This document shows positions 1-12,340 of a stretch of 64,000 bases of DNA, in pieces (positions within the stretch are counted from its first letter, which is position 1; each line of letters begins with the position of its first letter). The notes beneath the pieces were generated by a model, which saw nothing but the letters and a program-made list of their open reading frames with translations, was not told the DNA's origin and did not search any database. The stretch comes from Owenia fusiformis (lineage: Eukaryota > Annelida > Polychaeta > Sabellida > Oweniidae), in NCBI GenBank assembly GCA_903813345.2, contig CAIIXF020000005.1:24367375-24431374 (forward strand), read 5' to 3'. The position numbers and the translations under genes were made by a program.

Positions 1-3000
1 AATATCTTCCATCTCAAAGTCATTCGTTGTGACATTGTTTGCAACTGTGATAGAAGAAACGGAGTAAGATTTTGTTAAAAAAGCAAAATGTTTCTGTCAC
101 GAATTGTGTTTTTTATGTATTGGCTCATATCAAAACGTTTTTTCTATGCCTCCCCACCACCAAGAAGTGGTGATATATTGTTATGGTCACATTTTCTGAT
201 CGGTTTGGTGTCGTTGTCCGTCACAACTGTAGCAACATTTTAATATGTTATGTAGGTGCATTTAGGTAAAAAACAATCGTTTAACCGATTAATTAACAGA
301 AAAAATCTGTTTAAAATTGAACCTTTAATATTCGTATATATTTCAGAATAACATGGGATTCGTTGATCACAGATCTGTTGCCGAACTTCCGATTTCGAGA
401 TGAAGAAAGGAACAAAGGGTTAAAGTTGAAAGACCTACTGGGTCACGTAACTGGAATTCCCGAGGGCTTGGATGCTCCTTACGATTCAAAAGCACAATTC
501 TTAGAGTAAGTCAAAACACAATATCAGAAAAGCAGCCGAAAACCCATCGGCCCATCCTTCAAGATCGGGTTTTACTGTTGTTCAGCAGCTATAGTAGTAT
601 TAGGATGCCCAAACCACCGTCCAACCTCACCTTCAGAGAGGTACTGTTTATGCTAGGGACGCCAGGCATTTAAATACAATGTGAACTTGACATATTTTAA
701 GGCGAACTTAAAGTAGTAACTATGTCTTATGAATATAAATTAAGATTAATGATTATTTTCACAAACGTACAATGTTTCAGAGCGACAGTATCTGAAAAGG
801 AATTGTTGTCTCATGGAATTCTGTGCTTTCTCTTTTCCAGCTCCAACATTACATACACAGTCTCAAAGACTTGAAGTTTATTACTTATGTCACCACCAGA
901 AAAGATGACATATTGTCATAGTCTTAAACTTTTTTATTGACGGTGTTCGGGGTTCGGCGTCTTCTTACAACTTCCAATAACTGGTGATGACATTTTGCCA
1001 TGTTAATGCCTTGTTGTATACAAATGTAGATGTTAAAGTCATTTTGATTTAGCGTGGTACAGTGTCAAGATCCAGTGATGAGTATGCGAGAGAGTTTTTG
1101 TTATGTCGACAAAAATTATTACATTGCTGGTGCGATACTTGAACATCTGACGAACCAAACGTTTTCCGAGTTGATGCAAGATCGAATATTAACCCCATTG
1201 CAGATGAACTCGACACTGCCCTCCATCGCGCAAAGGTTCAATGAGTCCATAGGCAAATGGGCTTATGGTTATAGTTTAACAAACGGGGAGCTTGTGAGTT
1301 TCAGAATACCTGGAAAGAAAGGTGAAATCACGTAAGCATGTTTGAGTATATTTGTATTTGATATTGTTGTTTCGATACTTTGGTAATCAAAATATTAAAC
1401 ATACGTTTTCAAAATAACAATTTTTATGTCACCATCACTAGCAAAAATTGTAACATATCGCAATCGCCTTCATTTTTGTGACCAGCGTCGGCGTTCGGCG
1501 TATGTCGCAAATTGTGAATACTTATGTTACCGTTTCAGCGTGTATTTTAATGCCTTGTAATAATGTCATGTTTTTAGAGAAACGTTAAGAGCGGCAGCAA
1601 GTGGGGTATTGACTACTGCAGAAGACATGGCGAAGTATATGGCGTTCCACCTTGGGGCATATAGGAATGACGGATCCTTAAATCCAGTTGTGGATGGTGG
1701 GATAATAAGAGAAATGTACCACCCAAACCAAGCCTTAAATTTTTTCACATCGTTCCTTGAGATTGATGGCCTAGATAATATTGATGAAACGTGGAGAGTC
1801 TATGACTATGGGATGGGATTTTGGAGTGGGAATTTCAGAGGTGAGTGCATGGAGCAAACTTAGTATGACTATTTTTGATCGTAAAGTCAGATACCGTTGT
1901 CACAAATGGTGGCCAAAGGTTTGCATTCGATTCGATTTTCATTAACTGCATGTTTAATAGAGCACCTAGATTAAATTCCTTTGGTACGACAATCAAAGTG
2001 GCAAAATGTCTTTCTACTCATCGTATAGTTAAATGTGTTATTCCATCAAAATAAAGCCTTTGATTGTTCCAATCAGACACAAAACAACGGATACCGTATA
2101 AATGACAATGGTAAATGTGGGTCAAATTTGCTGTAAAATCAGGATGACAACGGAATTTCAAAAGACAACAGTTAATGTGTCTAGTACACGTTGTCATTTT
2201 TCTACGTTCCATTGCAATACATCCACCATAGTCCGTTGTCACATATAATCATGTGTCGTTTGTCTCTTTTCATTATTTGAAATTCAGATTCCGTTGCTTA
2301 ATGTCTGGGTGTTTGGATGTAATTAACTCATCAGTTCTTGGGCATTTGTATCTGCATCCTTTTTACCATCGGTAGTCGTTGTTTCGTCGATGACAAAAAT
2401 GAAATTTCCTTGAACTTTAAAGGATGATTGTATATATACTGTTCCTTCCATAAAATTACAAATACCCAGGATGCGAATATTTTTGTAATGATGCATTTCA
2501 GAGAATGACTTCATACAGCATGGCGGCTATAGTTATCATGATAGTTTGTTAACAATGTTCAAGCAATGGAATCTAGGCATCTACACTTCGATGAATGGAC
2601 CTCGTGGAATCGATTCACACGCAACAATTACATTGATCCAGTTTTACATCGCTGACGTCCTCCGTGGGAACACCCCCGTCTATGATATCAGTTACGCTTG
2701 CGATTTCACACTTCCCGAAAAACATGGCGCATATTGTGGACCTTTTAACGTACATCCAGATCATCGTATCAATAAGACCAGAAATCCGACCTTCTCCATT
2801 GAGTCCTACACTGGGTTATATGAAGACCGAAGTGCCAAGTTTAAAATAAAAGTTGATCCGAATACAGCTACTTTGGTGATGACACAGGGTTGCGAAGAAT
2901 ACCATCTCTACCCCAGTGGTGCGCCTCATGCGTTTGTGGCCCAATCCACAGGGGAGTGTTTTGGATGTACAAGGCGAATTGTTTTCAACGTTGCTCATGA

Positions 3001-3178
3001 AGCTGGATTAATCGATGATTTTTCAAGTGTAAACATAGATGGAGAAGATTTCCGCAATGCCAAAACGAGGCCAACTGCCGGCCCTCCACCAGACTGTGAA
3101 GTCTCTTTGGCGAATGAAGTCCATCACTCTTGGATGTGTGTTTTTTCATTAATTGCTCTGCTTATTCTACAAGCTTAG
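1..3178 (+). CDS. Serine beta-lactamase-like (class C / S12 family) exo-protein, 5' end outside window
   Basis: Five exons are visible: 1-63 (partial), 347-505, 1053-1331, 1578-1840 and 2502-3178, all with GT-AG borders and matching phases, giving 479 residues. The first exon carries the nucleophile motif S-I-S-K (codons 8-19). The second has the family stretch LKLKDLLGHVTGIPEG. The third has YVDKNYYIAG at the place of the Tyr-x-Asn motif, so Asp replaces the usual Asn. The last exon has QHGGYSYHDSLLTMF where K/H-T-G is expected. The C-terminus ends in a hydrophobic stretch (about the last 20 residues, from HHSWMCVFSL) with no charged tail, which looks like a GPI-anchor signal. Family knowledge: metazoan members are LACTB-like esterase/peptidase homologues, and one oyster shell-matrix protein belongs here. 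Substrate unknown. The N-terminal exon(s), including any signal peptide, lie upstream of the window. A + strand AATAAA at 3926-3931 is a distant possible poly(A) signal. Confidence 0.85.
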
Positions 3179-4012
3179 TAATCATTATTATGATATCAGC
3201 CCCTGTGTAAAAGTGATGAATAATTGTCTTAGTGTTTAATGCCCCCTTACATCTGCATACTGTTCTAATAAGAGGAGTTTCCATATAGCTTTGAAATCTC
3301 GATAAGTCTCGTTTTTTCATGAGATTTTACTTTTTACTTCTAACGACTATTTTTAAAAGCATATTCGAATTCTGTGTAAAGTTTTCTACAATATAACTTT
3401 AATTTACATATGTCATTTAAATCATTTTCCATGACTTTTTAAAAAGAATTTGGGCCAAATCCTCATTGATGCAAGGCTAAGATTCCTTAAAACCTTGAAA
3501 CAGAAATAGAAACTATACTATTCGGCGTATTAGTCACACCCAGTTGCGGTATGGTCGGGCGTCAGGTAGATACTCTACTTTGAACTTAATACAGACTAGG
3601 ACAATATTCATTTTACTCTTTTACACCAGTGTATATATACCCGGGATATTTACAAAATCTGTCTTACGTAGAAAAAGACAGGTAGAAGTGATCATAGGGC
3701 CGCCATCATGTGTGATTCGCATCAAAGTCGAAAATTTAGACCCGGGCCTTCTAATGAAATTATCCAAAATAGAAAAGTTAACTACTAGTATTCGATTATT
3801 ACATTAAAAAAGACATTCAGATTGAAAAGAAGGAAGAATACTTATCAATAATTATATGGACGGAATGTCATTCAAAGTTGGCGCAGAGCCTCGATGATCT
3901 TCCCAATGCATAATTGTTGAGTTTGAATAAATATGTTTTATTTTATATTTGGATTTATGAGACAGTTCAATAAATATACAGTATTTCAAAATGAAACTGG
4001 TTTATCCACGTG

Positions 4013-7000
4013 TCATGTTACAGAGAATGTCCGTAACTCCAGTTTACGCTCAACGTCGTCTTGTTTGGCTTTGTTGATCAAAAACTGTCGCCTGACGAAA
4101 CGGCAGTGTACAGTCAGCACGAGCAGCAGGCAAAATACGAAAAGGACCCCAATGGCACCCAACATATGATAGAAAGATGCTTGGACACCAGCCGCTTGTT
4201 CCTCTTCCAAATCTGAAATTAAACAATTGATGTTCTTTTATCAGGTCTTCAACTGAAATATATCATGATATGATTGCCTAGACTAAAGTCTATGTTGCAT
4301 CGAGAAGGACAGCGATTTGGAAAAGTTGCGACTTACCACAATATTCATTATTGTGTGACTAACGTAAGAGATCATTAAGATGGGAATTCGGCCATATTTC
4401 AAAGCATGAGAAGAAGAACAAGAGCTTTAATTTTGAATTCTAAAAAGCTTTTTCGGAGGGGAGATTTGTATTTTTTGTAAGTAAAGCCATTTTGAACTTT
4501 CTGAATTATTAGACAGTCACAAGTAAAGCCTGTGAACCAATATGATTCTAGACAAGTATTTTATAAATATTAAATAAACATATTTGCTTGAGTACCTTCT
4601 TGGTGTAAGAACATAACTACCGCCTTAGCTACTGCCCCCATCTGGCCCGGTGGCCCTATTGGCCCATTAGGACCCCTTAACCCAGAGACACCTGGTGGAC
4701 CATTTAATCCACTGAATCCAGTATTTCCAGGTGGACCAACGATGCCTCGACCACCCGGTGGGCCTGGAATACGGGAAAACATAAAATAGGACACAGATAG
4801 AAAAAGCAAAGTAGTTTCTGTATACAACTTTCCTTCCACAGTTGGAATTTAATACTCGGTCTTTTTATCCTTGAACTCAACCAAAAATATGTATTACAAA
4901 AAGTTCAATTCTTTTTAATGATACAGAGTAACCTACCAGAAATGCCTCCTGGTCCCATTGCTCCTTGTCCACCGGCAGCTCCAGGTGGACCAATTGCTCC
5001 AGGTGGGCCATTTACGCCAGTGTCGCCAGAATCTCCGGGAGGTCCACCAAACCCTGTCCGGCCCTTGGCACCATTAGATCCTAAAATTTATGGGCATGAA
5101 TTTAATGCGTTGACGTGTTGTTCTATTTCTACTTTTCTGGTGTTTTGATTTACTATTTTCTACCGCAAGACAACTTATGTCATATGGAATTGATTTTTCT
5201 AGAGCTTAACATTTTTTGTTATTACGAACCTGCGATGCCCTGATTCCCGGGCGGTCCAGGAACACCGGAGCTACCTGCTGGTCCTAGTTGTCCCGGGGAA
5301 CCAATGTTTCCTGTCATTCCCCGTACGCCCGGGAGACCAGGGCCTCCTTTTGTGCCATCATCTCCAGGAGGACCTTGATTTCCACGCTCTCCTTTAGGCC
5401 CTACTGATCCTGGGGGACCGGCTGTACCAGGACCTGGGGTTCCACGTGGACCTACCTGCCCCTTCGTTCCCGTAACTCCAGATGGACCAGGGGTGCCAAT
5501 TGGCCCGAACAAGCCTTGGGGACCAAGGCTTCCTAGAGAACATTTTATTTATGATTAGGATACAAGAGCCAACATGGCAAATGAACTTTTAGAATTCCCC
5601 TTTTTGTATAGGTAGCTTACATGTAATTATCAACCTTACCAGTTTCCCCTCTTTTCCCTGGTGGTCCTCGTACGCCTGGTGTTCCAGGTGGCCCTTCCGT
5701 CCCAGGTGGTGCCGTTGTGCCAGGGGGGCCCGCTGACCCCAATTCTCCAAGGATTCCTGGTGGTCCTGTAGTTCCAAACATTCCCGGAGGACCCCCTGTC
5801 CCCGGAGGACCGGGTATTCCTAGCGTCCCTTCAAGTCCCGGAGGACCAATTGTTCCTGGAGGGCCTTTTGTTCCTGGCGGTCCAACTGATCCTGGTGGTC
5901 CTCCAGAACCTGGGGGTCCTCCTGTTGCCGGAGGCCCTCCTGTTCCAGGCGGACCATGCGTTCCTGAATCAATAAAAGCAATAAAAGTATCATACCTACA
6001 TACTGCTATACATGTACTACATATTAATAAAGAAATATTCATGATCATAAGGTCAATATAGTTGTTTTTACCCCATTTAAATAAAATTTTCATATTTTAT
6101 AATTCACAGTACCGCATTTACATCCCAACATGGACTACAATCACACTGAACTGGTCTGTAAATGTAAATGAAGATGAAGAACAAAATCACGGAGAGGACC
6201 TTGAATTGATCATTAATCAATGCAACATGATTGAATTTATATAAAATACTTGTATTTGAATGTCTTACCCGGTGGCCCAATAGTCCCGGGTGGACCTATT
6301 GTACCGGGCGGACCTACAGTTCCAGGTGGGCCTCCAGTGGCTGGTGGTCCGCCAGTCCCGGGTGGTCCCCCAGTACCTATGTGAAGAGAACACTCAATAC
6401 AATCATACATTTCTAGCTATATATAATCACGTATTATAGATCATGAAATAGATTTGGTTGACACATCATCAAGTGTATAAGGCACATGGTGCCTCGAAGT
6501 AATAATTCATCAGTCGATATTCGTACCCAAAGAAAATCAAATTATCTTAAATATGGTTTACAAAATATTTCTCCACACTGCAAGTAGTTGACACCCTGTG
6601 TGCAATACAGGGTGCCAGGGTGTTAGTTTTTTCATAAATGTTGTTGTGCCATTTAAGACCAAGGATCAATTTTAAATATGATGTCATACCTGGCGGTCCG
6701 TGTGTGCCCGGTGGTCCTATTGTTCCAGGTGGACCTTCAGTTCCGGGCGGACCTTCAGTACCTGGCGGGCCTCCTGTTCCTGGTGGTCCACCTGTTCCTG
6801 GTGGACCTCCAGTTCCTGGCGGGCCGACTGTTCCTGGAGGACCTCCTGTACCAGGTGGGCCTATCGTTCCTGGTGGACCTCCAGTACCTGGTGGCCCACC
6901 TGTACCTGGTGGTCCTCCTGTTCCTGGAGGCCCTCCTGTTCCTGGCGGACCTCCTGTGCCTGGTGGACCTATAGTACCGGGTGGTCCTTCTGTGCCGGGT

Positions 7001-8946
7001 GGCCCTCCTGTTCCAGGTGGTCCACCTGTGCCTAAATCATAAAAATATATCTATTATTAATCAAAACTGTGACAATATTCTAAATAAAAGAGGAAATTGC
7101 AATTATGTGTTGTATTATAACATATAACAATTAGTTTTTTTTATAGGAATTGGTAGCGACTGATATATGAAACATTTGTAAAACATGTATCTGGCCCTTC
7201 TAATTACATTAGGGGCAATCATTTACGCACAGCAAACGAATGTGACTCTTTCATCTCCCTAAGGTGGTATGCTTGCATCTTTTTTGTCGTAAATCGATTG
7301 ATACATTCCCGAACAGATCATTCAAGAACATCTTAAGTGATATGATTATACCTGGCGGACCACCGGTTCCGGGTGGACCTCCTGTTCCTGGTGGACCTCC
7401 TGTTCCCGGTGGACCTATAGTTCCCGGTGGACCTCCTGTTCCTGGTGGACCGCCTGTTCCAGGAGGACCTCCGGTACCTGAAAAGGATAAATGTTGTCTC
7501 AGGACAAACTACAAAGTACAGTGTCGACATCTTTACGAAACATGGAGGAATTACAGATTTAATTTGAAGAAAATTATAGTATTACCTGGCGGGCCTCCTG
7601 TTCCAGGTGGACCTCCTGTTCCCGGCGGACCCCCTGTTCCTGGTGGGCCTATAGTCCCCGGTGGACCTACTGTTCCTGGTGGTCCTCCTGTTCCTGGTGG
7701 ACCTCCCGATCCTGGTGGACCACTCGTACCTGGAGGTCCGCCCGTTCCTGGTGGACCAATTGTACCTGGTGGTCCAACTGTACCTGGGGGTCCAGATGTC
7801 CCTGGCGGACCTCCTGATCCCGGGGGACCTGACGTTCCTGGAGGCCCTCCTGTTCCAGGTGGACCTCCTGTTCCTGGTGGTCCTATTGTTCCTGGCGGGC
7901 CCATTGTACCCGGAGGTCCACTTGTTCCTGGTGGACCAGAGGTTCCTGGTGGTCCCCCTGTTCCTGGTGGACCAGCCGTTCCTGGTGGTCCTGTAGTTCC
8001 AGGGGGTCCGTATGTACCCGGTGGCCCGAATGTTCCAGGAGGACCAATTGTTCCCGGGGGACCAACTGTACCTGGAGGACCCGATGTTCCCGGAGGACCT
8101 CCACTTCCAGGCGGTCCGAAGGTCCCTGGTGGACCAAGCGTTCCTGGTGGACCTTTAGTACCCGGGGGACCTTTTGTTCCAGGCGGACCTCCTGTACCTG
8201 ATGGACCAAAAGTTCCTGGAGGACCCCCTGTTCCTGGTGGACCATCTAGTCCTTGCGACCCTGTTGGTCCATTAGGGCCAGGTGGACCCCCTGTTCCCAT
8301 AGCTCCAAAAGTACCCTGTGGGCCAAACGGTCCACTTGGTCCAGGTGGACCAACGTTTCCTGTCGGACCGACGGATCCTGGTGGACCCCCGGTCCCAGAC
8401 ATAGCCATAACTGTATCTACATCGTCTGCACTCACGACGTTTCCGAGAAAATCACCGTTATCAAAGAATGACGAAGAGATTGCATGTGGGTCAGAATGAA
8501 CATCTTCGTGGACATTAGCATTGTTGTTGTCATCTACCTCGGTTTGTAGGTGTTCATTGTTCTTTGATTCACATGTTACACCTTTAATTAAATATTTTTG
8601 TTATAATAGTGATTTGTAACATGTATAACAGATCTGATATATACTGGGGTATATACGAATTTATTTAAATGATTTTGGATCATGATGTAATAAACGATCT
8701 ATTCAATAAAATGATAGACCCACGCTGAAAATTAAAATTCTTAGATCCTGATTAAGTTATCAATTAAGGTAAGCATAGTTGAGCAACTTCTGACATGCAT
8801 TTGCACAACGTCGGAATGCAAGCCTACATAACGTACATGTGGACCTAATAACTCATTCTACTCTGTCTACCTTGAAACTTACTTGTAATGCTCAACGAAG
8901 ACAAAATTCCATAAAGTATGAACTGTGTCAGCCTCGTTCTCGCCAT
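4013..8946 (-). CDS. Single-pass type I membrane collagen with GPPGTX hexapeptide repeats
   Basis: Ten coding exons read right to left: 8946-8883, 8581-7586, 7477-7352, 7031-6690, 6376-6269, 5963-5640, 5532-5230, 5080-4937, 4763-4596, 4212-4013. Every internal junction splits a codon after its first base, nearly always a Gly codon, and the total encodes 924 residues. Order: signal peptide ([20 protein letters not shown], cleavage probably before residue 26); acidic Asn/Asp/His-rich stretch (26-83); Gly-X-Y domain of about 760 residues (84-845); linker; one membrane segment (about 875-895); 29-residue basic/charged cytoplasmic tail starting CRFVRRQ. The N-terminal half is mostly alternating GPP and GTX triplets; the C-terminal half is more varied. 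Two Gly-to-Ala breaks (PPATGG and GTTAPPG) lie in exon 5963-5640. Known membrane collagens are mostly type II, so this topology is unusual. It is probably an extracellular, membrane-tethered matrix protein; partner unknown. A minus-strand AATAAA lies at 3942-3937. Confidence 0.9.
6690..8400 (-). repeat. 18-bp tandem coding repeat array of the collagen gene
   Basis: The two largest Gly-X-Y exons (7586-8400 and 6690-7031) and exon 7352-7477 are arrays of an 18-bp unit encoding Gly-Pro-Pro-Gly-Thr-X, where X is mostly Gly or Ser, with Ile, Val, Met, Phe, Tyr, Lys, Glu, Leu and Ala also seen. Exon lengths 108, 126, 144, 324 and 342 bp are all multiples of 18. Because the unit is rich in GGN/CCN codons the opposite strand also stays open. 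Confidence 0.9.
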
Positions 8947-9360
8947 AAGTCATCTGAGCCCTGAGACCTGTGTGAAAAAATAGATCATCTCAGTTACAAC
9001 TTTTTGTCAACGTAATCTTTAATTAAGTCATCGTATTTTGTTACGTTTTGATATTGCCAATCTAGATGTCATATCATATTTTTAGATCAGAGAAACGATG
9101 AAACAGAACTGACAAAATCTCAAAATACATACTCGATGCTGGACTATCGTTGGTTGAATAACATCTTTATTTATCATGTTTATCGAATAATTTCGTCAAT
9201 TATCAATTCAATCTTATCTGGAAACAAGAAATAAAGTTATTTTCGAATAATCGGATATCGCGTAATCTGTTATTTGGCATATTAGGTTTAAAACCGTTGA
9301 TTGATAATTATCAAACTAACTTACCTCAGTTGGGATCATACCGCCATTTTCTTCGAACGT
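8947..9360 (-). promoter_or_regulatory. 5' untranslated exon(s) and promoter side of the collagen gene
   Basis: On the minus strand the start codon at 8946-8944 is preceded by a splice acceptor (TTCACACAG) so that the first coding exon begins at 8967 with 20 untranslated bases. A matching donor (ACTGAG|GTAAG) ends at 9325, which would give a non-coding first exon just upstream. The exact transcription start cannot be seen. That putative exon contains an ATG followed shortly by an in-frame stop, so a short upstream ORF is possible. Confidence 0.4.
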
Positions 9361-9723
9361 TCACCTCAAATTACTCCAAATACATTTATTGAAATTCTAT
9401 TCGAGTTTTACGATCATTTTATAGCTTTATCCAATTTATTAATTAACAGTAAATTGTTCAATTGTAAAGTACCATGGAATCAACAGCATTGATTTGTCAA
9501 ATATCTGGAAGCAATAGGTAGTTAAATTTAAAATTTAACGTTTGGAAACTAAACTTGAATACCAATTATCGTGTATGATACATTGTAAGTGGGCTATTAA
9601 TTAGTGTTAATTGCTGTAATTCTTTGACTTCTATGGCATAGCTTACTCGCCTGCTCTAAAACTATGTGAAACCAATTTTTCTCATTACATCAGTTTACAA
9701 CAGATTATTAAGCAGCCTAATAA

Positions 9724-11653
9724 CACAGGCTGGTATCGAAAAAATTGTCTGCTGTGACGGAGCGTGCTATTTTGCATAGAAACACTAAGAAACCCACACA
9801 ATTTATTTTTTTACTCATATGTTTCGCTATACCAAAGAAATTTTCTTACTCCATGCAATGCGTATATCATTTGCGGGTAATTTTAACTTTTGTTTGAAGT
9901 CCAACAACGCTAAGAGTAAAAGCTATTGAAAACGGCGCCAGGGTATCATACTCCAAAATGTACCATTTGTTTTATTTCTTTTTAATGGTACAATATAGTG
10001 ACACGATAATATTTACATATGTTTTCAGCATAACTCTGAAGGTATTAATGATATCTTGATGTATTGGGTATTTTCAATATTTTTTATAAAAAATAATGTT
10101 TACATTTTTTGTCAGCTGTGACGGAGCAGTTTTAACTGTGAACTACGTTAAGAATTTAAGATTAAAATTATATCTTTTAAAAGTACCCTTAGAAGAGAGA
10201 ACGTCACAAATCACTTTCCTAAATAATGACAAGCAGCCTCTTGGAGATATGGGGTAATGTAAATCTGAGATATAAAAACGACCACTCTTAGTATAATTCG
10301 GAGGTTTGTACTGAAATCAACATGAATCAACATGATGTAAACTCAACATAATATTTCTAATACGTTTTCGCCTAGACGTCTTGAAATGTCACGTGTAGTG
10401 TAAGTAGGGCTAATATGAATTTACTTATTCGAAATAGCGCACAGACATCATGCATGCCGACAGATGTATAACCTTTTACCACATAATATTATATTACTGT
10501 ATATAAGATGATCCCAATACAGATATAATTTGCAATTATTTGAAATTCATGAAATTCATCGTTTTGCATAGACTAAAATTATAAAAAAAGTCTTTGTAAA
10601 CGTGCTGCACTGTAAAACCTGTATCAATGAATATCTTTCTCTAGTGAACACCTCTTCTTATCAAATATTCCTCTGACTTCTGTATGAAATTGCCTCTATG
10701 GAGTGACAACTGGGAACACATTTTTGGGCTCCATATGTGTTCACTGTACACATATTTTACTGTAGTTGCATCAGATAGCCATAACTCTTAGTCAAATAAA
10801 GAACGATCTTAAAATCAAATTTTACATTTTCGTATTTCAAGATACATTCAACTTACCTTTTGGAACGACTAAAGAGGGTAGAACAATCCACAGTCCATAC
10901 CATTATATGTATTTAGCTTCATCTTCAGCAAATCATTTTACTTCAAATAATTAAGTTACCGTAAAAAATGACCATGTCAGGCCGATGGATCCACAGAGGG
11001 CACTACGAAAGGCAAATGGAAGTTGACTATCATTTTCATGAGTTACCATGCATAAGTTGGATTGCAGTACAAACTGAGAAAAGAAGCTTAAAGAGTGGTC
11101 GTATATACATCTCAGAATTTGAATTGTGTACTTTTATTACGTTTCATTTTTCAGAATACTTTACGAAAGAGATTTGACACGCTCGCTCCTCTAAAGTTTA
11201 GTTGTAAAGAAATATATTATGAATCTAAATTCTTAACGCATTTCAGATTTGAAACTGCTCCGTCACAGCGGACAAAAAAATTAATTATTATTTTTTATCA
11301 AAAAAATTAAAAATACCCAATACATAAAGATCTCATTAATACCTTCAGAGTTATGCTGAAAACATATGTAAATATTATCGTGTCGCTATATTGTACCATT
11401 AAAAAGAAATGGTACATTTTGGAGTATGATACTCCGACGCCGTTTTCAATAGCTTTTACTCATAACGTTGTTGGACTTCAAACAGAATTTAAAGTTATCC
11501 GCAAATGATATATCCATTGCATGGAGTCAGTAATTTTCTTTGATATAGCAAAACATATGAGTAAAAAAATAAATTGTGTGGATTTCCTAGTGATTCTATG
11601 CAAAATAGCACGCTCCGTCACAGCGGACAAATTTTTCGATACCAGCCTGTGAA
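9724..11653. mobile_element. Fold-back (long inverted repeat) DNA element
   Basis: The segment 9724-10134 recurs in inverted orientation at about 11258-11653 with high similarity. Each arm is flanked by a conserved motif, GCTGTGACGGAGC in the left arm (about 9753 and 10121) and its complement GCTCCGTCACAGC in the right arm (about 11261 and 11612). The 1.1-kb loop has no recognisable coding sequence. The outer ends share ACAGGCTGGTATCG / CGATACCAGCCTGT. I saw no clear target-site duplication, so the superfamily is not assigned. It is probably non-autonomous. Confidence 0.75.
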
Positions 11654-11920
11654 TAAAGCCTCAATAAATATGTCAATTTTTGCAAAGAAAGTCGTTGCCT
11701 CGCATAGCTGATGAACTTTGGGAACTGCATCATGACAAAATCAATACAGAGTGTGGATTCATTGTGTTTTGACGCTTGAATTAAGGATTTAAGTCCTAGA
11801 CTCAGTACATTATATGCTGAATCATTCCATTGAAGATATTGTTTCCAAATCTTTGCGTGACCGCGCATTCCTAGGTGGAATGAATCAGCCACAATGCATT
11901 GAGTCTTGGTCTGAAATTCT
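11597..11920 (-). pseudogene. Possible orphan exon or coding relic beside the fold-back element
   Basis: A minus-strand frame stays open from an acceptor-like TTTCAG near 11920 down to about 11597 and has protein-like composition (for example QCIVADSFHLGMRGHAKIWK, later FPKFISYARQRLSLQKL). It runs into the right arm of the fold-back element, where it stops. I do not recognise the family. It could be one exon of a gene broken by the element, part of a transposon gene, or chance. Confidence 0.25.
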
Positions 11921-12340
11921 ATTTACACATGGCAAAATATTTTTTACAAAATCCCCTAAAAGAACACATTTTCAATGAAACTTTTTGCAAGGGTCAAGCT
12001 GACAAAGCATCAATTTGAATCTGTGAGTCCAGATATCACCTTGACAACCATACAACAAATGCGTTATTGGTTATATAACGGAATGCAGTTACGTGAAATT
12101 GTGTGTTCTGATTGGCTTGAATTTAACACACCTTGCCTAGCTATGTGTGAATGAACAGCAAATATTTTCAAGAACTTTTTATGAATTTTAAGGCACGTTG
12201 GTCAGCTCCTTGATGGCTATCGTTGGTATAAAAAGAGACCCCAATCGTAACACATGATCAATGTGACTGACTGACAAATTGTTATTTGTTGAATAAAAGT
12301 ATATCTTTATTTGTTAAGGAAAAATCGTGATATATGAAAC

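Noticed and set aside
3544-3807. 87-codon plus-strand frame between the first two genes
   Set aside because: No domain or signal; lies in the 3' region between convergent genes.
7264-8499. 411-codon plus-strand frame rich in P-G-G-P-x-V, plus similar ones at 6638-7042, 5717-6061 and 4918-5148
   Set aside because: Antisense shadow of the collagen repeat. The GGN/CCN codons leave the other strand open, and the frames run through introns of the real gene. The minus strand has signal peptide, splice sites in phase and a membrane anchor.
10766-11310. Short frames in the loop of the fold-back element as a transposase
   Set aside because: All are under 75 codons, have no catalytic motif and differ in frame.
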